A DNA stretch of 64,000 nt, taken from an uncultured Desulfobacter sp. Its GTDB lineage: Bacteria; Desulfobacterota; Desulfobacteria; Desulfobacterales; Desulfobacteraceae. Where the stretch lies: the NCBI RefSeq assembly GCF_963665355.1, contig NZ_OY762229.1, positions 620,001 to 684,000 on the forward strand. Direction: 5' to 3'. Each line of letters starts with the position of its first letter. The first letter of the stretch is position 1. Positions 7,671 through 16,669 of this stretch are shown here, in pieces. A model generated the notes under the pieces. That model made no database searches, was not told the origin of the DNA, and worked only from the letters and a program-made list of their open reading frames with translations. Made by a program: the position numbers and the translations under genes.

Positions 7671-8300
7671 ATGGTCAATTTAACCAAACTTCTCAAGGAA
7701 GGTGAGTTGCGCTGGATTGGGAAAAATTATCCAGGCCTATATCCAAAGAACTTACCAATCGCATCGAAAGGACTAAACGATTTTTCTGAAGTCACAGGAT
7801 TTAGAGTCTATAAGTTTGGACGGTTCAAAACAGAAAATGCAATTATTCTGCATGGTGGCCGAAAATATTTTTATGCTTATGTAAATCCTACATATAAAGG
7901 CTATAGGGGGTTCTTCAAAAAATTAATTCATACTACCCAACAAGAATTTGATGTTGACCATGTATTATCAAGAAACTTGGCCAAAAAATTAGAATACAAA
8001 TATGTTTTGCTTAGCATTATCCCCTGCAAGGTGAATCGGAAACATGGTAATTTTGAAAAGAAAATATTAAACATTCCATCACCAAATATTTGTTTTGCTG
8101 ATGAGCGTATTTACAATAAAGTGTTGTCAAGAAATCCATTGGCAAGATTGGATGATTCAGATTTCAAGAAAGGTTTTAATCCCAATCAAAAACCCAAATA
8201 TGGACTTACTTTGAAGCAAGCTGGTTTATGGAGTTCAGCTTTTGGTTTACATCTGATCAATGCTGAGACCACAAAACATAGGCTTAAACCTTTATGGTGA
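7671..8300 (+). CDS. HNH-like putative nuclease in a gene cassette
   Basis: 209 residues. The central motif FDVDHVLSRNLAKK followed by CKVNRKHGNFE resembles 'DxDHxxSR ... VNRxxG' regions of HNH/His-Me-finger proteins and toxins, so a nuclease is plausible but unproven. The gene starts 13 bases after TTAGCG (7658) and ends just before an attC site, so coding sequence fills the cassette as in typical integron cassettes. Codon use is AT-rich like the two genes before it. It may be a cargo gene unrelated to the channel operon, or a third member of that system. Confidence 0.6.
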   Translation: MVNLTKLLKEGELRWIGKNYPGLYPKNLPIASKGLNDFSEVTGFRVYKFGRFKTENAIILHGGRKYFYAYVNPTYKGYRGFFKKLIHTTQQEFDVDHVLSRNLAKKLEYKYVLLSIIPCKVNRKHGNFEKKILNIPSPNICFADERIYNKVLSRNPLARLDDSDFKKGFNPNQKPKYGLTLKQAGLWSSAFGLHLINAETTKHRLKPLW

Positions 8301-8302
8301 TC

Positions 8303-8360
8303 CGCTAACAAATAAATCCAGCGGAGGTAAAAAGCCGCGCCGCTGATTTTCACGTTCCAG
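8303..8360 (+). other. Integron attC site (cassette recombination site)
   Basis: Ordered boxes: R'' CGCTAAC (8303-8309), L'' CCAGCGG (8318-8324), loop, L' CCGCTGA (8340-8346), then CACGTT with the G|TT crossover at 8354/8355. L'' and L' are complementary over CAGCGG. R'' is the exact complement of GTTAGCG at the left cassette edge (7657-7663), which is what a circularised cassette 7658-8354 would require. No integrase gene lies in the window, so this could be an isolated attC cluster. Confidence 0.75.
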
Positions 8361-8533
8361 CCCAGCAAGACTGTTGACTTTGTCTATAATTGAACCCTGA
8401 GAACCTTTCCAGACAGTGCGTTGACTACTTCAGCATTGTGTCACCGAAGCTTTGCATGAGGCGGTGAGCACTTCTTCAGACAGCCATCGCCAAACGACAC
8501 AAACTTTTTTTGCCGTTTCATCGATGAAACAGC

Positions 8534-8992
8534 TCACAGCAGCTCGGAATGATTTTTGTGCCCGGACCATTTGCACAGATCATCCTGTATTTCAATCACC
8601 CTTGAACCATAAAAGAGATGGCATGTCGGTTTGAATGTCCCCGGCACATTGGCTGGATACCCAAAATCAAATAATGATGGGAAAGCGAGCCACATCCTTC
8701 GTCCCTCATCAGCAATAGGGGTGTCACATTTACCGCAGCGAACTTTGCAGGGAAGGATGCGCTCTGGCGTGTTTTGTTCACTGTTATAAAAAACCAGATC
8801 CTCCAAACCAGCGGTGAATCTCACATGGCGTTTGTGGAAAATTGCTGCCCACTGCATAGGAGCTCCATGTAGCCTTTGGCAAGTCGTACAATGGCAAATT
8901 TTGGCATCCACAGGGTCGGAACTCACCTCATAGCGGACGGCTCCACAAAAGCATGAGGCTGTGTATTTGGGAATAAACTCTGTGTCTTCCAA
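8534..8992 (-). CDS. GFA/CENP-V family zinc protein
   Basis: 152 residues with the zinc-binding pattern of the GFA (glutathione-dependent formaldehyde-activating-like) family: SCFCGAVRYEV at about 14-24, CHCTTCQRLHGAP at about 33-45 and CGKCDTP near 86-92. Members are carbon-sulfur lyase-like or of unknown function; real formaldehyde activation is not implied. The start is TTG at 8992 because an in-frame stop lies shortly upstream and no ATG fits. No clear RBS is visible. It overlaps the tail of a decayed J-domain frame read in another phase. Confidence 0.8.
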   Translation of the reverse strand: MEDTEFIPKYTASCFCGAVRYEVSSDPVDAKICHCTTCQRLHGAPMQWAAIFHKRHVRFTAGLEDLVFYNSEQNTPERILPCKVRCGKCDTPIADEGRRMWLAFPSLFDFGYPANVPGTFKPTCHLFYGSRVIEIQDDLCKWSGHKNHSELL

Positions 8993-9264
8993 TGAAGAAT
9001 AGTCTTATATGCAGTGGTCAATTTTTTTGTCATTTCATTGCATTTCTCATTATCGTCGGGGTATTTATCTGGATGCCACTGCATGATAAGTTTTCTGTTG
9101 ATCAAGGAAATCAAGATAATATCCTTATCCGACCAAAATCTACAGGGAAAAAATATGGTGCATGAAGAATTAAAATAATATCGCCAGCCCCCGCCATAGG
9201 CTTTTGGGTGTGCGGCCTCTTCGGACCTTATCAACGTGGACCTCAACATCACCTCTATAGCCAT
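8923..9264 (-). pseudogene. J-domain (DnaJ-like) remnant
   Basis: In this frame residues about 52-95 read LINRKLIMQWHPDKYP, then a TKKLTTAYKTIL helix. This is helix II, the HPD motif and helix III of a J domain, which stimulates Hsp70 ATPase. What precedes it looks non-homologous and what follows runs antiparallel to nothing recognisable and overlaps the GFA gene. It is most likely the truncated end of a small J-domain gene; a functional short J protein cannot be excluded. Confidence 0.45.
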
Positions 9265-9462
9265 GCCCTATAACCTCTGTCAACAAACGCTCACAAAATG
9301 GATCAGTATGCCCGGATCCCTGTTGTTGCCATTACAGCCCAGCCGATATTCAGCTTAAAGAAATTGAGCAGCTCCTGGATCAATTATCCAGGCACAGCTA
9401 AGACCATCAACCGTCCTGAAAACCAGGTTTCATGTGACAGCCGCGGTGGGAAAGACTGTGGG

Positions 9463-10647
9463 CTACCCCAGTGCAATGCGAAACCGATCAATGACGCGCA
9501 ACATATCATGATCTGACATGGCCGGAAAAAGCGGCAGGCTCAGCGTCTGGGAATAGTACAGTTCGGCATCAGGGCACTTGCCCTTTGGGTACCCGTATTT
9601 AGCAGCATAATAGGGCTGACGGTATATGGGTATATAATGAACCTGACACAATATATTATCGGCTTTCAGCGTTTCATACACCTGCCTCCTTTTTGCGGCA
9701 CCGGCCTTCAGACGGATGGGGTAAAGGTGGGGGCATGCGGTTAAGGCAAGGTTTTTGTGGGGCAATAACAGATCATCGCGGTCTGAAAAGGCATTGTTAT
9801 AATTGGAAACGATCTGCCTGCGCCGATTTCTGAACTGATCCAGCCGGGACAGTTGAGAGATACCCAGTGCGCACTGGATATCCGTAATCCGGTAGTTAAA
9901 TCCCAAACTGTTCATTTCATAAACCCAGCCGCCATGCTGACGGAGCAGATCATCATAACGCTCCATGCCATGGTTTCGCAAACATCTTACACGATCTGCC
10001 AGGCGTGCATCATTGGTCATAACCGCCCCGCCCTCTCCGGTGGTTATGGTCTTTACCGGATGAAAGGAGAAAATAGCCGCATCCGTATGGGTGCAGCTCC
10101 CGCAGGCATATTGTCTGCCATCAAATTCATAAAAAGAGCCCAGGGCGTGGGCCGCATCTTCGATAAGTGAAAAGCCATAGGTTTTGGATAGTTCAGCCAT
10201 GGCGGGAAGATCTGCGCCAAGACCGGCAAAATCCACGGGAATTACCACCCTGGGTGCTTTATGTTTCCGGCAATATGCGTCAAGGTGCTGCGGGGACAGA
10301 CAAAGCGTTTCCGGATCAATATCAATGAAATCTGTCCTGCCGTCACAGTATTCAATGCAATTGGCGGAAGCCAGAAAGGAGATGGGAGAGGTCAGGCCAA
10401 CCTCTTCCCGGCCAATCCCAAGCGCCATGCATGAAAGGTGCAGAGCCGCGGTGCCGCTGGCGCAGGCTATGCAGTGCCGTGACCCTGTAATTTCACACAG
10501 CAGGGCTTCAAACATCTCCACCCTGGGGCCTGTGGTCAAATAGTCGGCCGCCAATACATCCGCAACCGCGGAAATATCCATCTCACCTACACTCTGGCCA
10601 CCGTAGCCCAGAATCTTCGGCAAAAAATCTTCAGTGGGTGCAACCAA
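9463..10647 (-). CDS. pseC: PseC-like UDP-4-amino-sugar aminotransferase (DegT/DnrJ/EryC1 family)
   Basis: 394 residues, fold type I PLP enzyme. The active-site lysine is in FSFHPVKTITTGEGGAVMTN (about residues 193-212); the cofactor-binding DAAHALG is near 164-170. The stretch HYIPIYRQPYY close to the C-terminus is typical of PseC, which makes UDP-4-amino-4,6-dideoxy-N-acetyl-altrosamine in pseudaminic acid synthesis, often for flagellin glycosylation. The start is TTG at 10647 with AGGAG about ten bases upstream. No other pse genes are in the window, so another sugar 4-aminotransferase of the family remains possible. Confidence 0.8.
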   Translation of the reverse strand: MVAPTEDFLPKILGYGGQSVGEMDISAVADVLAADYLTTGPRVEMFEALLCEITGSRHCIACASGTAALHLSCMALGIGREEVGLTSPISFLASANCIEYCDGRTDFIDIDPETLCLSPQHLDAYCRKHKAPRVVIPVDFAGLGADLPAMAELSKTYGFSLIEDAAHALGSFYEFDGRQYACGSCTHTDAAIFSFHPVKTITTGEGGAVMTNDARLADRVRCLRNHGMERYDDLLRQHGGWVYEMNSLGFNYRITDIQCALGISQLSRLDQFRNRRRQIVSNYNNAFSDRDDLLLPHKNLALTACPHLYPIRLKAGAAKRRQVYETLKADNILCQVHYIPIYRQPYYAAKYGYPKGKCPDAELYYSQTLSLPLFPAMSDHDMLRVIDRFRIALG

Positions 10648-10803
10648 AACCTCAACTCCTGTTTTCCAAATGTCAGTTTTTTTTACAGATTGAAAAACCC
10701 ATCGACAAACTTAAGCGTCAAAATTTGCGGCTCTACCGATGCCGCAATAAATACTCTCTTTTATTTCAAACCGTTAAAATTTTTCCAGAACTGTTTTTTT
10801 ATC

Positions 10804-10819
10804 CGGCACCATAGTTGCT
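10804..10819 (+). promoter_or_regulatory. Sigma-54 promoter for the kinase/SLC13 operon
   Basis: CGGCAC (10804-10809), five bases, TTGCT (10815-10819): GG and GC are exactly ten bases apart as RpoN requires, with one mismatch in the -24 box. It lies about 57 bases before the TTG start of the histidine kinase. No enhancer-binding regulator gene is in the operon; the receiver proteins downstream lack AAA+ and DNA-binding domains. Confidence 0.65.
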
Positions 10820-10875
10820 CTTAGATAGGCCCAGACAAGAGATCCTTTTTTAAACAAGGAACAAAGGAGCAAATC

Positions 10876-12606
10876 TTGAGCAAATTAAAACAAAACAGAC
10901 AGCGGCTGAAAAGAACAATTTTCCTTAATATGACATTTTTCCCCATGATCCCTTTTATTATTGTTCTGGGGGTCAGCTTCTATTTCTTTTCCTCAACCCT
11001 GGATAAATCCACCCAGGCCAGCCTTGAAAGAACCCTGACAGACCACCGCAAGATGATTGAAGCATTCCTTCTTGAAAGACAATCCGATCTTGAGCTGATC
11101 ACCCGGGCATATACTTTTGAAAACATCATATCCGAGGGCGCCATCGGCACCATCTGCCGCAGTCTGCAGGAACGCTCTGCCGCCTTTGTTGATTTAGGTG
11201 TATTTGACGAAACAGGTAATCACTTAAAATATTCAGGGGCCTTTGCCCTGGCAGGAAAACGCTATACCGACGAACCCTGGTTCCAGCAGACCATGCTCCG
11301 GGGATTTTTCATCAGTGATATTTTCCTGGGGTACCGCAAAATCCCCCATTTTGTCGTTGCCGTACGCAGAATTGAAAACAACCGAACCTGGGTGCTGCGC
11401 GCCACCATTGATACTGTATTCTTTGATTCCATGGTATGCGGGGTACGCATCGGCAAAACAGGCGAAGCCTACATTTTAAACCAGGACGGGGTTGCCCAGA
11501 CCGCCAGGCGTTCCGGGGACATCGCTCTTCTTGATAAAGATCCGGCCTTTGGGTGGATGAACAAGCAGTTTTCCTCCAGCCGACAAACCTTCCAGCTATC
11601 ACCCAAAGGCCAACCCTTCTTATATGCAGTATCCAAACTGGCCAATAAATCCTGGTACCTGGTGGTCCGCCAGGAAAAAAGCGATGCCTACAGTGCCCTT
11701 TACTCTGCTGTCCTGATCTGTGTGGGCATCGCCATTCTAGGCCTGGCAGCCCTGGTGGTACTGGCCTACTTTACTTCCGAGGCCATCTGCCGCCGCATGG
11801 ACAGGCTGGACCAGGAAAAAGAACAGCTGGGCAGCCAGCTTATCCGGGCCGTTCAGCTGGCTGAAATCGGGGAAATGGCAGCCGGTTTTGCCCATGAAAT
11901 CAACAATCCTTTGCAGATCATCAAAAGTGAATATGCCCTGATTAAAATTCTCATGGAAGAGCTGTATCCGGAAAAGGAGAGCAGCGACAACACCCTTAAC
12001 ACCCAGACCTTCAATGATATCCAGGAAAGCGTGGACCAGATCCACAAACAGGTGGAGCGATGCCACGAGATCACATCGGCCATCTTAAAATTCGGCAGAA
12101 AAAAAGAGGTCAAGCCCATCGTTCTGACGCCGGACACGGTTATTCCCGAAATTCTCAAGCTTGTTGAAAACTCCGCCCGCACCAGCGGTGTAGAGATCAC
12201 CACCCGGATTGAAGAAAATGCACCAAGCTTTATGGGCGACCCGGGGCGGTTCCAGCAGGTCCTGCTGAATCTGGTCAACAATGCCATACACGCCGTGACC
12301 AGCCGGCACGGCGCCAAAGGCGGCGAAGTTGAGATCAGTGCGGCCCGGGCCGAGAATGATGAAGGCCGTGCCATGGTGAACATTCAGGTTAAAGACAATG
12401 GCTGCGGAATAGAGCCGGAACATATGAATAAAATTTTTTCACCCTTTTTTACAACAAAAGCCGTGGGCAAGGGAACAGGTTTAGGACTTTCGGTATGCTT
12501 CGGCATCATCGAAAGTTTTGGAGGGACCATGTCCGTGGACAGCCGTCCCGGAGAAGGCACCGTGTTTTCCATTCAGCTTGCGGCACATGAAACCCAATCA
12601 TCCTAA
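10876..12606 (+). CDS. Membrane sensor histidine kinase (Cache-type sensor)
   Basis: 576 residues, TTG start with RBS AAAGGAGC. Membrane helices near residues 17-40 and 273-297 flank an extracytoplasmic Cache-like sensor. The phosphoacceptor region is EMAAGFAHEINNPLQ (about 333-347). The ATPase domain has NLVNNAIHAV, DNGCGIEP, FFTTKAVGKGTGLGLS and a final FSIQL. There is no HAMP or PAS domain. It is the first gene of a co-directional series with a receiver protein, an SLC13 carrier and stress proteins, so it probably senses the carrier's substrate or an energy signal. The partner is presumably the single-domain receiver that follows. Confidence 0.92.
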   Translation: MSKLKQNRQRLKRTIFLNMTFFPMIPFIIVLGVSFYFFSSTLDKSTQASLERTLTDHRKMIEAFLLERQSDLELITRAYTFENIISEGAIGTICRSLQERSAAFVDLGVFDETGNHLKYSGAFALAGKRYTDEPWFQQTMLRGFFISDIFLGYRKIPHFVVAVRRIENNRTWVLRATIDTVFFDSMVCGVRIGKTGEAYILNQDGVAQTARRSGDIALLDKDPAFGWMNKQFSSSRQTFQLSPKGQPFLYAVSKLANKSWYLVVRQEKSDAYSALYSAVLICVGIAILGLAALVVLAYFTSEAICRRMDRLDQEKEQLGSQLIRAVQLAEIGEMAAGFAHEINNPLQIIKSEYALIKILMEELYPEKESSDNTLNTQTFNDIQESVDQIHKQVERCHEITSAILKFGRKKEVKPIVLTPDTVIPEILKLVENSARTSGVEITTRIEENAPSFMGDPGRFQQVLLNLVNNAIHAVTSRHGAKGGEVEISAARAENDEGRAMVNIQVKDNGCGIEPEHMNKIFSPFFTTKAVGKGTGLGLSVCFGIIESFGGTMSVDSRPGEGTVFSIQLAAHETQSS

Positions 12607-12616
12607 GGAGGAACCC

Positions 12617-13069
12617 ATGGAAAAAATGAAACTTTTACTGGTAGATGACGAAGCCCGTTACCTTGAGACCACCAAAAAGCTTATTGAAAGAAAGGGTTAC
12701 GATGTATGGACAGCCCCAACCGGAGAAAAAGCCCTTGAAACCCTGGCCGCCCACAATATCCATGTGGTGGTCCTGGATGTGAAGATGCCCGGAATGGACG
12801 GCAATGAGACCCTTAAACATATCAAGGAGATGTACCCTTTAACGGAAGTGATCATGCTCACCGGTCATGCCACGGTGGATTCTGCCATAGACGGCCTGAA
12901 ATCAGGTGCCTGGGATTATCTGATGAAGCCTGCCGATGTCGATGAAATCGTTGAAAAAGCAGAGCAGGCCTTTCAAAAACGAATGAACCAGGAGGAAAAA
13001 ATCCGGTCCGCCCAGGCTAAACAATATCTGAAATCCCCCCGGGAAATCCTCAAAGAGGGGCAGGAATAA
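12617..13069 (+). CDS. Response regulator, receiver domain with short tail
   Basis: 150 residues, ATG at 12617 behind AAGGAGG. The receiver shows LLLVDDEARY (acidic pocket), phosphoacceptor Asp in VVVLDVKMPGMDG (about residue 52), Thr in MLTGHAT and Lys in LMKPAD. After about residue 120 there is only a charged coiled tail, with no output domain. It probably passes phosphate on or acts by protein contact with neighbouring products. The second receiver protein in the same operon (15746) has a very similar domain. Confidence 0.93.
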   Translation: MEKMKLLLVDDEARYLETTKKLIERKGYDVWTAPTGEKALETLAAHNIHVVVLDVKMPGMDGNETLKHIKEMYPLTEVIMLTGHATVDSAIDGLKSGAWDYLMKPADVDEIVEKAEQAFQKRMNQEEKIRSAQAKQYLKSPREILKEGQE

Positions 13070-13093
13070 AAACGATAACAAGGAGTTACCTAA

Positions 13094-14944
13094 ATGAAAC
13101 CAGAAAAGAAGAAAGTCACCGGGTATGACAAATATATAGACTGGAAAATTTTTTCCATTCCTGTTGCCCTTTTACTGATACTTCTACTCATTCCCACGCC
13201 CAAAGGAATGAAGGACGTCGGCATGGAGTACCAGATCGGCACGCCAAAGGTTATCAATTTCATCGGCCAGCAGCTGTTTCAAAAGGACAGTTCAGACCTT
13301 GAGCAGTGGCAGATCCTCACCTCCCAGATCATGGAACAGAATATGCGCATCGGCGCCTTGACCAAAGACCGGTTCCTTAAACGGGATGCCAAATGGTGCA
13401 AAAAGTATAAAATCCCCAATGACAAAGCCAACTTTAAACGGGCCACGGAATACATTAAAGAACAGGTTCCCGAAGAGACCTATCTGGCAACCATGAAAGC
13501 TGCCATGGAACTTCGTAAAGATGGTTTGAGATACGAAAATTTAAACGATTCTGATAAAAAGGCGGCGGACAAAGGTGCCTGGCATATCAAAGTGTCTGTA
13601 GCCATGGGCGCGTTCGTTGTACTATGCTTTTTAACCGAGTGTATTCCTTTGCCGGCAGTGGCATTCTGTATTGGCCTGATCGTAGTCATGACCGGAGTTA
13701 CTTCATACTCGGAAGTGGCCATGCTTTACTGGTCCGATGCCTGCTGGTTTATCATGGGTTCGCTGATGTTTGCGGCTGCCTTCGTAAAAACCGGTGTTGA
13801 CAAGCGCGTCTGCCTGATGATGTTCAAAAAACTGGCCGTGCCCAACACCAAGTGGATTACCCTGATCTTCTTTCTCATCATTACACCCCTGGCTGCTTTT
13901 ATCTCTGACCACGCCCTGGCCGCCATGTTTCTGCCCATCGGCATGCTGCTTTATCAGAACAGTTTAACCGATGAGGTGCCCGAAGACATGGAGCTTGCCA
14001 AACTTTTAATGATCTCCATTGCCATGGCCTGTAACATCGGCGGGCCAGGTGCGCCTTCCGGCGGTGCCAGAAACGTTATCATGATGACTTATCTGGCCGA
14101 CATGTTCGGAGTGGATATCGGATATTTCCAGTGGGTCACCTACTGCTTTCCCTTCCTTGTTATCATGATCCCTGTGACCTGGTTCATTGTCAACATCAGG
14201 TTCCGCCCCAAAATAGTCAGTCTTGCGCCTGCCATGAATCATCTGCAAAGAGAGATCGGCAAAATGGGCAACTGGAACAGCAAACAGATCTGGGCACTGA
14301 TCATCTTCATTGTCATGGTATTTGGCTGGTTTACTGAAAAAGCATTCTTCCAGCTGGGCATCTACCCCGTACGAATGGGCATCGGCTCCATTGCCGTGGC
14401 CGGCGCGATGGCCTATATCATAGCAGGCGTCGTCAACTGGCGTGACTACCAGGAAAAGGTGGACTGGGGTGTGGTATGGCTGTATGCCGGTGCCATGATC
14501 TTTGGCCGGGTTCTGGACAAAACAGGCGCTGCCTACTGGCTGGCCAGAACGGTTATTGAGTTCCTGTCTCCTTTTGGCATGGATTCAGGCCTGCCGCTGA
14601 TGGCTGTCTCCAACGGCCTGACCGCTATCCTGACCAACCTCATGGCTGACGGTCCTGCTGCCGCATCCGTAGGTCCCATTACCCTGAACATGGCCGGTAT
14701 GGTTCATCCGGGCTCCACCTATCTGCCCTTCATGGCCATGGCCACCGCCATTGCATCATCCTTTGCCTACTGCCTGATCATTGGTACGCCGCCGAATGCC
14801 ATTGTATACGCATCCGGCTACCTTGAGCCCAAAGATTATCTGCGGGCAGGCATTCCCTTGTTCTTTGTTGCCAATGTCGTATTGTTGCTTCTCACCGGCG
14901 TATACTGGACAATCAGGGGATTCGGCACCATGCCCGGATTCTGA
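13094..14944 (+). CDS. SLC13/DASS-family anion:sodium symporter
   Basis: 616 residues, RBS AAGGAG. An N-terminal membrane helix (about 17-37) is followed by about 120 hydrophilic residues that do not occur in short family members. Then come roughly eleven membrane spans. Family landmarks are SDHALAAMFLPIG, NIGGPGAPSGGARN, LTNLMADGPAAASVGP and IIGTPPNAIVYASGYL; the last is the conserved SLC13 motif. Members import sulfate, dicarboxylates or related anions with sodium. In a sulfate reducer either substrate class is reasonable, and the sequence does not decide. The operon with a kinase and UspA proteins suggests regulation by energy state. Confidence 0.88.
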   Translation: MKPEKKKVTGYDKYIDWKIFSIPVALLLILLLIPTPKGMKDVGMEYQIGTPKVINFIGQQLFQKDSSDLEQWQILTSQIMEQNMRIGALTKDRFLKRDAKWCKKYKIPNDKANFKRATEYIKEQVPEETYLATMKAAMELRKDGLRYENLNDSDKKAADKGAWHIKVSVAMGAFVVLCFLTECIPLPAVAFCIGLIVVMTGVTSYSEVAMLYWSDACWFIMGSLMFAAAFVKTGVDKRVCLMMFKKLAVPNTKWITLIFFLIITPLAAFISDHALAAMFLPIGMLLYQNSLTDEVPEDMELAKLLMISIAMACNIGGPGAPSGGARNVIMMTYLADMFGVDIGYFQWVTYCFPFLVIMIPVTWFIVNIRFRPKIVSLAPAMNHLQREIGKMGNWNSKQIWALIIFIVMVFGWFTEKAFFQLGIYPVRMGIGSIAVAGAMAYIIAGVVNWRDYQEKVDWGVVWLYAGAMIFGRVLDKTGAAYWLARTVIEFLSPFGMDSGLPLMAVSNGLTAILTNLMADGPAAASVGPITLNMAGMVHPGSTYLPFMAMATAIASSFAYCLIIGTPPNAIVYASGYLEPKDYLRAGIPLFFVANVVLLLLTGVYWTIRGFGTMPGF

Positions 14945-14969
14945 CGCAAGAGTTTAAGGAGGACTTAAA

Positions 14970-15107
14970 ATGACACAGATTGCATCAAAAACAGAACCTA
15001 AAACGACCAATAGCAGAATCTATTTTTCAAAAAAGAGTGAACAGCGGTTTTTCTTCTACATGACGCTTATAATGCTTGCTGTAGGGCTTGTGAGCCGACT
15101 GATTTAA
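14970..15107 (+). CDS. Small single-span membrane protein
   Basis: 45 residues, too short for usual ORF cut-offs, with a strong RBS (AAGGAGG) eight bases before the ATG. It has a polar N-half and one membrane helix near the end (FFFYMTLIMLAVGLVSRLI). It lies 25 bases after the SLC13 gene in the same operon, so it may be a small subunit or regulator of the carrier. No family recognised. Confidence 0.75.
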   Translation: MTQIASKTEPKTTNSRIYFSKKSEQRFFFYMTLIMLAVGLVSRLI

Positions 15108-15138
15108 ACAAAATGGTTTAGGATAGGAGGAAAGTCCA

Positions 15139-15717
15139 GTGAAAAGTCTTTCAGAATACGCCTTTTCGCCTAAGGAGGATGAAATGAATAGATCAGGCGC
15201 ACTTGCGGCATTGAAATTTTACAGCCAGGGTGTCATCCGGCTGCTCATCGAACCAGTCCTGTTTTTTGAGCAGTTTCCCGGGGTCCACACCCTGGGCAGA
15301 GCCTTGGGGTTTACGGCCCTGTGTGCTGGATTTTATGCCGGTGCAGGACTGCTCACAGGCCCTGGTCCCCAATCTCCTGCGGTCATGGCATTGATCTATT
15401 TTATCAATGCAGCAGGCATGGTGCTCATCAGCTCTGTGACGGGCTTTTGCGCCATGGTGATGACCGGCGGCAAAAGCCGGAGCTTTTCTCTGGTGTTCGG
15501 GCTTTATGCTTATGCTTCGGGAATCACCATGCTCATCTCATGGCTGCCGTTCATGCTCTGGTTTACGGAGCCGTGGAAATACTGGCTGGTCTATACGGGA
15601 TTCAGGCAAAGCTGCGGCCTGTCCAAAGTCCGGGCAATTACTGTCCTTTTGATCTCTGTGCCTGTCCAGTGGTGCCTGATTTATTCGGCCATAACAGCAG
15701 TCACCGGCCGTGTGTAA
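15139..15717 (+). CDS. Yip1-family membrane protein with two possible starts
   Basis: 192 residues from GTG 15139 or 177 from ATG 15184. About five membrane helices cover residues 55-190, with the GRALGF and ITMLISWLPF elements seen in bacterial Yip1/DUF1282-like proteins of unknown function. Unusually both starts have good ribosome sites: AGGAGG before the GTG, and TAAGGAGGATGAA before the ATG, which lies inside the coding sequence of the longer form. Two isoforms differing by 15 residues are possible. It is part of the SLC13/UspA operon. Confidence 0.75.
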   Translation: MKSLSEYAFSPKEDEMNRSGALAALKFYSQGVIRLLIEPVLFFEQFPGVHTLGRALGFTALCAGFYAGAGLLTGPGPQSPAVMALIYFINAAGMVLISSVTGFCAMVMTGGKSRSFSLVFGLYAYASGITMLISWLPFMLWFTEPWKYWLVYTGFRQSCGLSKVRAITVLLISVPVQWCLIYSAITAVTGRV

Positions 15718-15745
15718 AAAATATTTTAAATAGGAGCAAAATAAA

Positions 15746-16669
15746 ATGACACAACCCATAAAGGTATTAATGGTTGATGATGAAAAACGGTTCCGGGAAA
15801 CCACGCGCAAGATATTAGAACGCAACGGTTTTCAGACTATTCTGGCCGAAAATGGCGCCGAGGCACTGAAAAGCCTGGACCAGGGGCCGGATGTGGTCAT
15901 CCTGGACATCCGCATGCCCGGTATGGACGGACATGAGGTCCTGGAAAAAATCATTGAAATAAAACCTGATCTGCCCGTGATCATGCTCACGGGTCATGGA
16001 GAGAAAGATTCGGCGGAACAGGCCCTGGTATTGGGTGCCTTTGACTACCTGTCAAAACCCTGTGACATTGATCTTTTATCCGATAAAATCCGGGAAGCGC
16101 GCCGGAGCAGACAGCAGGCGGGAAAGCCCCAGGAGGATCTGGTGGGTTCGGTGATGATCCCCTTGAGTGCGTATACCACCATTGACGAAGATGCCACCAT
16201 TGCCCAGGCGGTTGAGGCGCTTAAAAATTCCTTTGTGGCCCTGACCGCCACAGACCGGATCATGGAAACCGGCCACAGATCCGTACTGGTCATGGACAAG
16301 GAAAAGCAGATCCAAGGCATTCTCACCATCCGGGACCTTTTAGAACTGGTTTTGCCCGGTTACCTGACATCGCCCAAACCGTCCATGGCAGATTCCATCC
16401 AATACTCCCCCATGTTCTGGCGGGGGATGTTTACAAGTGCCATAGAACATGTCCGTTCGTCAACCATCAGTGAGGTTATGTCCCCTGTACCCGTATCCAT
16501 TGATGCGGACGCCACCCTGATGGAAGCGGCCTGGCTCATGGTGGACCAAGACCAGCGCCGTCTCATTATCACCCAGAACGGTAAACCTTTAGGGGTGATC
16601 AGGGAACAGGATCTGTTTTTTGAAATGGGAAAAGGATTGATCCCTTCAAGGACAAGGAGCGGCAGATGA
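15746..16669 (+). CDS. Response regulator with paired CBS domains
   Basis: 307 residues, RBS TAGGAGC. Receiver domain at about 1-120: VLMVDDEKRF, Asp in VVILDIRMPGMDG, MLTGHGEKDS, LSKPCD. Residues about 135-300 hold two CBS motifs (DEDATIAQAVEAL ... and DADATLMEAAWLM ... GVIREQDLF). CBS pairs bind adenine nucleotides, so this protein may combine phosphorylation and energy-charge signals. There is no DNA-binding domain. Its last bases overlap the following UspA gene (ATGA). Confidence 0.92.
   Translation: MTQPIKVLMVDDEKRFRETTRKILERNGFQTILAENGAEALKSLDQGPDVVILDIRMPGMDGHEVLEKIIEIKPDLPVIMLTGHGEKDSAEQALVLGAFDYLSKPCDIDLLSDKIREARRSRQQAGKPQEDLVGSVMIPLSAYTTIDEDATIAQAVEALKNSFVALTATDRIMETGHRSVLVMDKEKQIQGILTIRDLLELVLPGYLTSPKPSMADSIQYSPMFWRGMFTSAIEHVRSSTISEVMSPVPVSIDADATLMEAAWLMVDQDQRRLIITQNGKPLGVIREQDLFFEMGKGLIPSRTRSGR

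Noticed and set aside
9298-9516. 72-codon plus-strand ORF between the J-domain remnant and pseC
   Set aside because: No RBS, overlaps pseC and no protein-like pattern. A second frame here (DIQLKEIEQLLDQLSRHS before a stop at 9399) looks like a gene fragment, but too short to identify.
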